Shown one piece after another: positions 36,304-46,178 of a stretch of 64,000 bases of DNA. Within the stretch, counting starts at the first letter, position 1. Every line of letters starts with the position of its first letter. The notes below the pieces were generated by a model. It searched no databases. It had not been told where the DNA came from and saw only the letters and a list, made by a program, of their open reading frames with translations. Origin of the DNA: Nyssa sinensis (Eukaryota; Streptophyta; Magnoliopsida; Cornales; Nyssaceae); assembly GCA_008638375.1 (NCBI GenBank), contig CM018048.1:3607940-3671939 (forward strand), given 5' to 3'. The translations under genes and the position numbers were made by a program.

Positions 36304-38516
36304 TGAATTAAACCTTTTTACCATCAAATTCTATGGTCAAGGTACCATTATGCACATCAATCATTGTTCTAGCTATTTTCAAGAATGGTCTTCCCAATAA
36401 AATATGTGCAGGATTAGGAGATGTATCATCCTCCATATCCACAATGTAAAAATCCGCAGGAAATATTAATTCATTCACCTGCCCTAACACATCCTCAATT
36501 ACCCCCTTCAAGGTAAGCATTTGTATGATCAGCCAGTTGTATAATAACACCAGTTTTTTTCAAAGAACCTAGATTTAAAGAAGCATAAACAGATCGTGGC
36601 ATGACATTAATAGAAGCTCCTTAATCTAACATGGCTCTTTCAAATCTAGTATTACCTATTCTGCATGGAATGGTGAATATACCTAGATCTTTACACTTAG
36701 GGGGGAGCTTTCTTTGAAGAATTGCTGACACATTCTCCCCCCACACTTACCTTCTCATCATCTCTTAATTTCTGCTTGTTCGTGCATAGTTCTTTCAAAA
36801 ACTTTGCATACCTGGGCACTTGCTTAATTGCATCTAGTAAAGGAATATTTACCTCTACCTTGCGAAATGTCTCTAAAATTTCTTTCTCTTGCTCCTCCTT
36901 CTTAGACCTTGCACATCTGTATGGAAAAGGTAAGGGTTAGTCTTAACTTGAATAGAAGGATTAGGAATTACCTTAGACATTTCTACCTCCTTCTCAATCT
37001 CCTCCTCCTCAACAACTACAGTAGTGGATTTTGGTACTTCTAATTGTTTACCATTCCTCAATGATATAGCACTTGCATTCTCTCTTGGATTAATAATAGT
37101 TTGAGAAGGTAACTTACCTGAGCCTTGAGAATCCAATCGACCAACTTTGGCAGCAAGCTGACTTACTTGATTCTCCAAATTATATATAGAAGTCCTTGTC
37201 TCTTGTTGGAATTGCTGCGTGTGGGTCATGAAAGTTTTAAACATATCTTCAAAAGATGTTCCAGAACTGGAAGGAATTGCTTGTTTAGGTGGATACTGCT
37301 GTTGAACCTGTTGAAAACTGGCCTGATTATTTGAAAAAATATTTTGCATTGGCTGCCTATTTCCTCCATAGTTCAAATTGGGATGATCTCTCCATCTTGG
37401 ATTATAAGTATTAGAGTAGGGATCATATCGGTGCTGGGGTTGTCCTGGGAAATTTCCCACTGCATTAGCTTGCTGAACAGTTTCATCTTCTTGCAATGTT
37501 GGACACACATCTGTATTATGTCTTGACAACGAACAAATTCCACACATTTTTGCTGCTTGCATGTTCCCTACAGCCATTTGACGAATCAGAACAGTTAAAT
37601 TAGAAATTTGACATTCAATGTTAGAAGTACTTACCTCATTCACCTTTTTAGGTGTATGCTCCATTCTGGTTCCATACTGCTGTGAGTTGGCTGCCATGTT
37701 TGAAATCAAATTCCTAGTAGCATCTGGGGTCTTATCAACCAATGTTCCTCCACTAGCAGCATCTATCATACTTCTATCCATTGGCAATAGCCCCTTATAA
37801 AAATATTGAATTAAATGCTGATCATCAATTTGGTGTGGTGGACAGCTCGAACATCACTTCTTGTACCTCTCCCAGTACTCGTAAAGAGATTCTCCATTAT
37901 ATTGTCTGATGTTACATATTTCTTTTCTTATACTAACAACCCTAGAAGCAGGAAAGTATTTCTCCAAAAATTGCCTTTTCATCTCATTCCATGTCTGGAT
38001 CGATCTAGAAGGAAGGTAATATAACCAATCCTTTGCCAAGTCTGCCAATGAGAATGGAAAAGCCCTAAGCTTTATTTGCTCATCTTTTATTCCTTGAGGC
38101 TTCATGCTAGAACACATTACATGGAATTCCTTGAGATGCTTGTATGGATCTTCACCTGTAAGACCACGAAAGGTAGGCAAAAGATGTATTAGTCTTGATT
38201 TCAGTTCAAAAGCAGCAGCTAAATCTGGGTACTCAATACACAATGGCTTTTGATTTAGATTAGGAGTAGCCAACTCCCTCAAAGTCCTAACAGCCCTATT
38301 GTTATTAGGAGCAGCCATATCTTTCTCTTCTGAATCATTGTATGAACTGTTAGAAAGTAATTCAAGTGCTATGTTCAGGCCAGGTGATGCTACAATAGCT
38401 TTTTCAGAGTTTGCAGTTGCAATTCGAGCTTGCCGAGTCTCTTTTCTTAACCTTCGTGCGATTTTCTCAATTTCTGGATCAAATCTTAATTCGTCAGATT
38501 GAGAAGATCGAGTCAT
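36304..38516 (-). pseudogene. Athila-like gag and protease remnant
   Basis: Reads from ATG at 38516 downwards. Gag domain: 'HLLPTFRGLTGEDPYKHLKE', 'LRAFPFSLADLAKDWLYYLP', 'QFLEKYFPASRVVSIRKEI'. One in-frame TGA (about 37854-37856) separates this from the rest of gag in the same frame (37787-36873), which holds a zinc-knuckle-like 'CGICSLSRHNTDVCP' and a Lys-rich end. Beyond further breaks lies an aspartic protease: its active-site motif reads 'MLD-stop-GAS', i.e. a TAA inside D-x-G, then 'ADFYIVDMEDD' and 'ILLGRPFLKIARTMIDV' (36550-36308). Capsid protein and processing enzyme of the element; inactive as read. Confidence 0.88.
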
Positions 38517-38769
38517 AAACCAAAAAGAAATAGAAAATAAATAAATAAATAAAAATAAGCAAAAAAAAAAATCAGAAAAAAAAAATAAAAAAATAAAAAA
38601 CCAAACAATAAATCACAAATTTCCAAATGAATAGCACCACCTAGAAAACTCCACCGAACCTATAAAAAAAATCAAAATTTGACAAACAGAAATTAAATCA
38701 AAAATTGACCTAAAAGCAACAAATTAAAAAAAAAAATTATCCAGAATAAATAAAAAAAATGACAAAAAA

Positions 38770-38792
38770 ATTCTCTGGCAACGGCGCCAAAT
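38770..38792 (-). promoter_or_regulatory. Primer binding site, tRNA-Asp type, of Athila-like element
   Basis: On the minus strand 'tttggcgccgttgcc' begins a few bases inside the LTR end GCGCTTCCA. Tggcgccgttgcc is the primer-site sequence known from Athila-type elements and fixes the element's orientation. Confidence 0.8.
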
Positions 38793-38794
38793 TT

Positions 38795-40569
38795 TGGAAG
38801 CGCATCGTTAACACTCCAAAAATAATTAACCTTATTTCTTAACACAATAAAAGAAAACAAACATAGTAGCTAGCTAAGTAAGGGTCGAACCCACAGAGAG
38901 TGTTCACAATTTATTTTCTACTTATTCTGACCAATAATAAACTAAAATTCAATTAATAACAAAACAATAAATGGGGGGTTTGGAATTCTTAGCAAACTAA
39001 TTATAATTAAAAAAAACTAAATTAATAACATAAATTAATGATTAAAAACTTCAATTCTTCGGTTCAATCTCACCTCACAGTTAATGGAATCATCAATCAA
39101 TTATAACATTATTCTACCTTTCAATGAATCTAATAATCTTAGGTAACAACAAGCTCTACTACCCGAAATTTTTCTTAATTCCTCACTAATGAAACAAGCT
39201 CTCCATTAGATTCTAACCATTAGACAATTTAGAACAAGCTCTCTAAATTTAATATAATGGCAGCATTAATATCCAGGAAATTAGATTATTCTAAGCAACA
39301 ATCACACAAACTCGGACTATTTAACTTAGGTCATGATAATCATAGCAATAAACAAAAGCTTGTCCACAATTATCTATCACTATTTACCACAATTGATTAG
39401 GAACCATATCAATTACTTAATATACTTCCTGAATCTAGCAATTGATAATAATCTGATCAATCAAAGAAGCCTGATTAAATCAATCAAACTAAATATCAAT
39501 AAAACAATTAAAACAAATTATCATGAATAGATTCATAAAAAAATAAAGAAATAATATTACTGAATTGATTCAACTATTAAATTATAATGAAAGTTTGAAA
39601 TCTCTTTAAACTAAATTAAAAAAATTAGCCTAACATCATTAAAAAAAAAAATAAAACTAATAAATTAATTCATGTTTCTGCGCCGTGCCGAACGCTTCTG
39701 CCCTAATGCAGCCGCCTCCCTTTACTGCGCCGCACAAAAACTCCCTGCACGACTCTCCTCTTTGTTTGTTTTTCTTCTTAAACACCAGCGCCCTAACTAT
39801 CCACGCACAAAAGTCCCTTTTACCTCTTTCTCTTTCTTTCCTTTTTTATTTGGCCTTGCCGTCACTTTTGACTTTTCAAACTTCAGTCTTTTCTTTTCTT
39901 TTTTCTTTTTCTTTTTCCTTTCTTTTCAGCTTTCACTTTTCTTATTTTTTTATTTCTTTTCCCTTCGAGGGCCCACTTTTGTTGCTTTATTTTCTGCTCA
40001 GCCGTAAGCCAAGCCTTTGGACAGCCCACTCTCAAAACTGATTTACTGAAATCATCAAAATTATGCTGAAACTTGTGAGCTATTTTTTTACTTTAAAATG
40101 ACTGAATCTTGACTTGGGTTCTTCATGAAAGTTGTAGTCTTGGATGAGTAGATAATTTTGGGATTTTAAAACACCTGATTTGGTTTTCAAAAACTCAAGT
40201 TATGGCTCATCAAAGTTGACTAGTCGGACAGGATTCTGATTGCAACAGATCAGCTTTCCAAACCTGATTTTGAAATAATGTTCGGAGGCCCAAACGAACT
40301 CGAATTTCTGCAAACCAGACCTTTCTGAAAAGCTCAAGATGTTCTCTAAAAACTTTATGAAAACCACTTCCTCATTCTCGAACTCTAAAATCATCCAAAT
40401 CTCAAGTGAAGCTCCAAAGGTCGAAATGTCTAAAAGCTGAAAATTACACAAAATACTCCAAATCTATTCTTTCATCTTCCATCCTTCCCTAATTCAATAA
40501 ATTAATTAATTAGCTCACTAAAACAAAAAATATGTCATAAAACTAAATATAAAGGAATTAAAAATATTA
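38795..40569 (-). repeat. 5' LTR (right) of Athila-like element, outer end clipped by 18 bp
   Basis: Starts TGGAAGCGCA on + like its partner but ends at '...aattaaaaatatta', directly followed by the duplication ctaaa. The partner LTR continues for 18 further bases, ending CTCTTATCA. Confidence 0.88.
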
Positions 40570-40574
40570 CTAAA

Positions 40575-41608
40575 CCACCAGTGGACATTTTGAGCTATCT
40601 CCAACGAACTGTGAGTAACTTGAAACTTTGACTTGGTGATTTTTCTAAGTGAAATGATACTTTCTTATACTGTGCTATTTAAACAACTTATGTTAAATGC
40701 ATACACTTTTTTTACCTAAACTTGCCATGATCCCGTGGGTCGTATTGAGTTTTGTCCTTGATTCTGTCATGTGTTATTATGTTCTGACTCTTGGGCCCAA
40801 ACCAGTGTTGAGTAGTATGACTTAAGTAGGCCAGGGCGGTACCCAGAGGGTAGAGGCCCCACGAGTGTCCGCTTATGGGCAACTGGGGAAGCTCAAATAT
40901 ACTTAATTATGTGTCTAATTGGGATCCTGTTCTGTTCTGTCCTGTTCTGCTCAATACTGACTTGTTTTGTTCTTTGATTGATATATTGGCATCCTATTCT
41001 GTTATGTTCTGTTCTGATATGTTTGTTCTATTTAATTCAATTCTATTTTATTCTACTTAAACTGTATTTAAGTGAATTTATAAACTGTTATTTCTTAAAT
41101 GAATGAACTATCCATATGCTTTATAAGCAAGAACTGGTTTTGAAACCCATGGCAAGGAACCTATGTCACTCACTGGGCTTGTTTAAGCTCACCCTATTAT
41201 CCTAACATTTTTCAGGTGAAGGATCTAGTGGCAAGAATTAACAGGTTAAGAACCTTGGAGAATATTTTGAAGAACTATGTTAACATATTCCATTTTTGTA
41301 TCCCGCTCCATTTTTGGATGTTCTGTATAACTACACATACGATGATGTGGCTTTTGTAGTTAAATTTGTATTAATCAACTATGAATGTATCTAGTTGCTC
41401 TGCCAAGTTAGTACGCATTCTCTTATTAAATTTTCGCTGCTTAACTCATGTATGTCGAATGCATTATACTTGGAAGTTACAAGTGAACGGCTTGTGGTTA
41501 GGATTACCGTTGGCATTTTTATTACTCAAAAAAAAAAAAAACCGATGGATGCCTAACTGGCCGGTCGCATGTCCTAAATCTGCATAAGGTGGTTTTTGGG
41601 ATGTGACA
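40575..41608 (+). repeat. Right (3') LTR of Tekay element, second part
   Basis: Resumes the LTR exactly after the Athila duplication ('ccaccagtggacatt', matching 'ccattagtggacatt' in the left LTR near 25158) and ends GGGATGTGACA. Confidence 0.92.
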
Positions 41609-41910
41609 ACAACTTTGTAGACTTGAAGATGCTACGAGTCAAGAAGAATGAAAAATGAAAAAAACTTGAACGTATAAATAAACTTTGCGAATTAGACACT
41701 TATATTGTTTCTCTAAGAAATGAACAAATAAAAAAAAGAAACACATATGAAGAAGATGTAAATGTTTAAAGAAAAGTTCCGAATAGATAAAGAAAAGCTT
41801 CGTCAAGAACAAATAAAAGAAGATAGGATAATAATACTTTTGGATGCGAATGCAATGCCTACTCAAGTTACAGAATATTAGCATTAACGTCAAATGAAAA
41901 TTCTTTCAAG
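41609..41910 (+). pseudogene. Harbinger ORF1 pseudogene, C-terminal fragment
   Basis: Resumes ORF1 beyond the Tekay element. Translation contains 'NKLCELDTYIVSLRNEQIKK' and, near the end, 'NAMPTQVTEY' followed by 'RQMKIL', the conserved C-terminal signature of NAM-associated ORF1 proteins (family form near 'd...Mp...eyy..rq.eIl'). Several stops. In this family the region is a Lys/Glu-rich helix. Confidence 0.72.
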
Positions 41911-42346
41911 GGGATTCAATTACAATTAATTATGATTGGTTTTTTCTTACAATTATTATTTTAACCCTATCTAGTATTATTCAGTAGCATTATATTAAAT
42001 GTTGGCTTCAATGAATTTATTGTTTTGACTATTTTTTGCAATTCTTATTATTAGATTTTTTAGGGTGGAAGAGAATCATAAAATTCTACATAAACTCAAG
42101 TATTTATAAAAATTAAATATCCAAATCAAAATACACTCAAGTATTCATAAAAAAATAAAACTTTTATACTAAAATACATATTACACTCAAATATTCATAA
42201 CTACATACTTTTACAAGCCCTTGAAAATTTTACAAGTGCTTAACAAGGTCTAATTGGAGTTAAAAATGACTTTCTCTATCTCAAATGCGGTGATGATTTT
42301 GAATGAATTTCTTAAGTTTTATCGTACGCTAGTGCAAAGGTGTTAT

Positions 42347-43454
42347 CTAAGGACTTTCATCAACTGTATCATAATTAAGATTCGGTACGTTCATATCATG
42401 TTCATCTTCAACAATCATGTTGAGCATTATGATGCATGTCATCTTGATATCTTTAAATGTTTCACATTGCTAGAAACAAGAAGGTCTATGCATAATTGCA
42501 AAATGTGGTTGGAGCACTCTAAATGCTCATTCTACATCTTTCATTGCTGACTCTTAAGCTGCAACAAAATATTTTGTTTATTTTCTTATGGAAACTAGAT
42601 TATTTTTACAAATGTTGACCATGATGGATATATACCATCAGCAAGATAGTATCCCATTGTGTAGCCACTGTTGATAGAATAATTGAATGGAGGAGCACAC
42701 CCTTTAGCAAGTTCTTTACATAAAACAGATGGGTCCAATACATTAATGTCAATATGAGATCTTGGGAATCCAAAAAATGCATACCAAATCCAAAGATCAT
42801 ATGAAGCTATGACTTCAAGAATTATAGTAGATTCATAGACATGGCCAACGTACATACCTTTTAATTCTTCTACTTTTAGTGCATACAATCAATGTTTCCT
42901 AACATATCAGGAAATCATCGTTTTTCACATTCTACTAGAAATTTAGCAATATCATCGCTATTAGGCGATAACAAGTATTTATTAGAAAAAACTTCAACTA
43001 TTGTTTTGACAAACCTTTTCAGACTTTCAATTGCTATGTTTTCATCGATACTCACGTAATCATCCTCAAAATACGTTGCTACTCTATATGCGAGTATTCA
43101 CATTGTTGTTGTGACCTTTGAAGGGATGACAAACCAAGGATTCTAGAAGCATATCTTTTTGGACAAAATATGAGTTATGCACTTCCACCGAAGAGCGAAT
43201 ACACAAAAAAAATTACGACTCATCTGAAACTTCCTTCTTAATAGATTTGAAGGCTAAACAGAATTTTCGACAAAATAATCTTTATACAACCTTTGGTGGC
43301 CTTGGATACGATCATGCCAAATAGTTGCGTGACCTTGAACAGAACCTCAGTATGACATGAATTGTATCTTTCTTTTAAGTTGCTATTTTTTCATTGCAAC
43401 TATTAGCATAATCTCCAATTCTTCATCATCAAAATCGGAGCCATTAAAAAGCAT
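42347..43454 (-). pseudogene. PIF/Harbinger transposase (HARBI1/ALP1-like, DDE_Tnp_4) pseudogene
   Basis: Would cut and rejoin the DNA transposon. From the N-terminus: 'LFNGSDFDDEELEIML'; 'GHATIWHDRIQGHQRLYKDY'; 'IAIESLKRFVKTIV'; 'LGNIDCMH' (first catalytic Asp) with the following Trp replaced by a stop; 'GHVYESTIILEVIASYDLWI'; 'SHIDINVLDPS' (second Asp); 'YTMGYYLADGIYPSWSTFVK'; and 'SAMKDVE' (catalytic Glu) followed by a stop; then 'MIVEDEHDMNVPNLNYDTV' near the end. About 369 codons with multiple stops and at least one frameshift, but all three catalytic residues survive. The N-terminus is only ~445 bp from the CslG start codon. Confidence 0.88.
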
Positions 43455-43898
43455 ATCCTAAAAAAATGTCTTCCATAGTGAATAAGAAAAATAGAATAAA
43501 GAAAATAAAGTTGAGAGATGTCTTGACTATGAAAATGAAAGAGAAGTAATTACATTTATAGATAAAAATTAGAGAAAATTTAAATTTTCAAATGAAATTG
43601 AAAGGATTTTAAATTGTAAATTTTAAATATAATTAGAGGAAATTTAAATTATACATTTTAAAAGTTAGAGGAAATTTAAATAAAATGTAACAAAACTAAA
43701 AAATGTTAAAAAATTAAAAATATTAACTTAAAAAATTTGTTCAGACAAAAACTAACGTGTCAAAATGTGGGACCCACACGACTGTTGTGATGCTTGTCTA
43801 TGTAACACGTGTGTAAGTGTATAACTATAGCTCGCCTATAAGTAGGCTTACTAAACGTTGGATCATCCCTTCTAATTCTATACAGCAGCAGCAAAGAA
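43455..43898 (+). promoter_or_regulatory. CslG upstream region, partly transposon-derived
   Basis: Between the transposase start and the CslG ATG. It holds a G-box/ABRE-like core CACGTG at 43806-43811 and a TATA-like 'tataagta' at 43837-43844, about 55 bp before the ATG. The AT-rich part (43460-43740) probably belongs to the Harbinger element's terminal region. The elements are predicted by eye only. Confidence 0.5.
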
Positions 43899-44500
43899 AT
43901 GGAGGGTACCACAACCAAGCCTCTTCTTCACACGCTTAAGGTCTCGCGTCGCACAGGCGTGAACCGTGTGTTTGCAGTAGTTTACACCTGCGCCATCTTC
44001 GCTCTCCTCTATCACCATGCACTCTCAATCCTCCATTCAACCACCCTAGTCTCCTTCTTCATCTCCCTCTCCATCTTCATCTCAGATGTTCTTCTTGGAT
44101 TCATGTGGTCCACCACACAGTCATTCCGCATGCGTCCCATCTACCGTCGAGAGTTCCCTGAAAACCTTCACAAAGTCACGACGGAGAAAGATTTTCCGGC
44201 GGTGGACATCTTTATATGCACTGCAGATCCATATAAGGAGCCACCCATAAACGTTGTCAACACCGCCTTGTCGGTGATGGCTTATGATTACCCAACAGAG
44301 AAGCTTTCAGTCTATGTATCAGACGACGGAGGCTCTGAGTTGACTCTCTTTGCTTTCATGGAGGCTGCTGAATTTGCAAGCCACTGGTTACCTTTCTGTA
44401 GGGAAAACAAGATTATAGAGAGGTGCCCAGATGCCTATTTCAGATCAAACTACTCCAAATGCTCCGATACTCATGAGAAGATCAAGGTAATACTGTCACG

Positions 44501-44536
<36 letters not shown>

Positions 44537-46115
44537 CTACATATCAATATTCTAGTATTCATTTTATTTCTGCATGGGACAATACTGCCAATATTTCCAA
44601 TTCATTTTGCCAAATTTTCTCAAATATTATCGTTGTTGTTTGTTTTTTGGAAGCATGTTTTGTACCATCATCCAAGCATACATGCATTTACTGCCTTAGA
44701 GTTTGTTATATAATATATATATATATATGTATGTATGTATGTATCTAAGCTTGTTCATGTGCTCAACCTATTCTCTTTTTTTTTTGGTCTAAAGAAGATA
44801 AAATTAATAGATGATCAACAAGAAGCATTTTATCATATTTTAAGTTAAGAGGTCAGCTAGTAGGGCCTCTTACAGATTCAAAAAATGAATATTTTAAAAA
44901 TAAAATCTTTCTTAAATCTTTCTGATATAATAAAGCTCAAATCTTTCTGATCCAGAAATTGTAATTAGAGGGAGTAAAAGTGTATAGATTAGAAATTTAA
45001 GAATTTTTTTTATAAAATTTAACATATTTTGGGGGACAATTTTTAATTTATAAAAAAATTAACAAAATCATAATAAAAAAATATTGAGTTATTCAAGATT
45101 TTTTTGGGGGCCATTGCCCTTCTTAGCCACCCCCTGCATCCGCTTGATCTGGTTCTACCTCATAGCCGGTTGTAAAACCGAGTTTTGGAGAAGCTAAAAA
45201 TAATTAAATTTTCAAAATAAGTTTAGTTTTTTATAGTTTTATTTCTGAGTACTATTTACATATTACTTGATATATACAATATAAAAAATAAAAATAAAAA
45301 TTAACAATCAGAATCACTTTCATATAATTTTAACAAATAACAAATTAATTATATTTTTTATAATACATTTATTTATAATTAATTTTTTAAAATTTATTAT
45401 TCAAAATCTGAAACTCTCCCAAAATGATCTCCTAAGCAAATATTTAGAACATAGAGACTGTGACTTACACGATGTGTATTTTTTTTATTCGGCCCATTTA
45501 ATTGAAATTCTGTCATTGGTCCATTAATACTAATACTATATTTAATTTTTTTTAAGTATTAATATAATGTCTAATATTATATATAATGAATTTTTTGTAT
45601 TCTATTTTTTTTATTTTTACTATTAGAGATAAACTAATAAGATTTACATGTATTTTCATTATGTTAGTTAATATATTGCATCACTCTTTTATGATTGGTC
45701 CTATTATTTATTACATATATATACACATATATATATATATATATATGAGTGATCAAAAAATAAATTGAAAAAACGTGTCTACACTAAAATCCATAGTTCC
45801 ATATTCAAGAATACGAGTTGGGAGATAAATATTGACTGGAAGAGTAGATCCAAAATCAGTTTATATCTTCTAGTGATTATGGACTGGGAATTGTAATGTT
45901 GACCCACTGTTGTGGTCTGTCCACCGTTGATTCGACTATGATGGGTCCCCATGACAATACCTTCCTTGACCGTCTGTTTAAAGTTCTATTCTTATCAACT
46001 CCATCAGAGGCTGAAAAGCTTACAAGTTGCAAGTGGCACAATGCCGCATGCTCTTATGTCATCACTCATCAATCTTTGCTGTCTCTTTCTCTGTGTTGTC
46101 TCTATTGCAAGAGTA

Positions 46116-46178
<63 letters not shown>

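Larger units (their letters stand above)
33190..40569 (-). mobile_element. Non-autonomous Athila-like LTR element (gag-protease only)
   Basis: Inserted in the Tekay right LTR with duplication ctaaa at 33185-33189 and 40570-40574. Element orientation is minus: a tRNA-Asp-type primer site lies inside the right LTR and the purine tract inside the left LTR. It encodes gag and a protease remnant only. Between protease and polypurine tract there is just 1.3 kb of non-coding DNA, with no RT, RNase H or integrase, so it resembles TR-GAG type derivatives. Confidence 0.85.
23180..41608 (+). mobile_element. Ty3/gypsy Tekay/Del chromovirus, degenerate, with two nested insertions
   Basis: LTRs start TGTAACA.CCC and the right one ends GATGTGACA. 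Flanks are 'ataac' (23175-23179) and 'acaac' (41609-41613), a 4/5 match. The internal region (gag, protease, RT, RNase H, integrase, chromodomain-like end) is 26171-30885. The left LTR contains a solo LTR; the right LTR is split by an Athila-type element. With inserts removed, both LTRs come to about 3.3 kb once the 1.5-kb loss in the left one is counted. Numerous stops make it inactive. Confidence 0.9.
13549..43454. mobile_element. PIF/Harbinger-type autonomous DNA transposon, decayed and split by nested LTR elements
   Basis: Coding envelope of a two-gene PIF/Harbinger element: an ORF1 (Myb/SANT-like with NAM-associated C-terminus) in three + strand pieces (13554-13869, 22718-23179, 41609-41910) and a DDE transposase on - (42347-43454). 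The genes converge on each other. The two gaps in ORF1 are occupied exactly by LTR retrotransposons, and removing each element with one copy of its target duplication rejoins recognisable ORF1 sequence. Terminal inverted repeats and the TTA/TAA duplication of the DNA transposon were not found, so the true ends are unknown. Both genes carry several stops and are not functional. Confidence 0.8.

Noticed and set aside
13875..41608. Single giant retroelement
   Set aside because: LTR ends, target duplications and lineage-specific domains separate Tat, Tekay, solo LTR and Athila-like elements cleanly.
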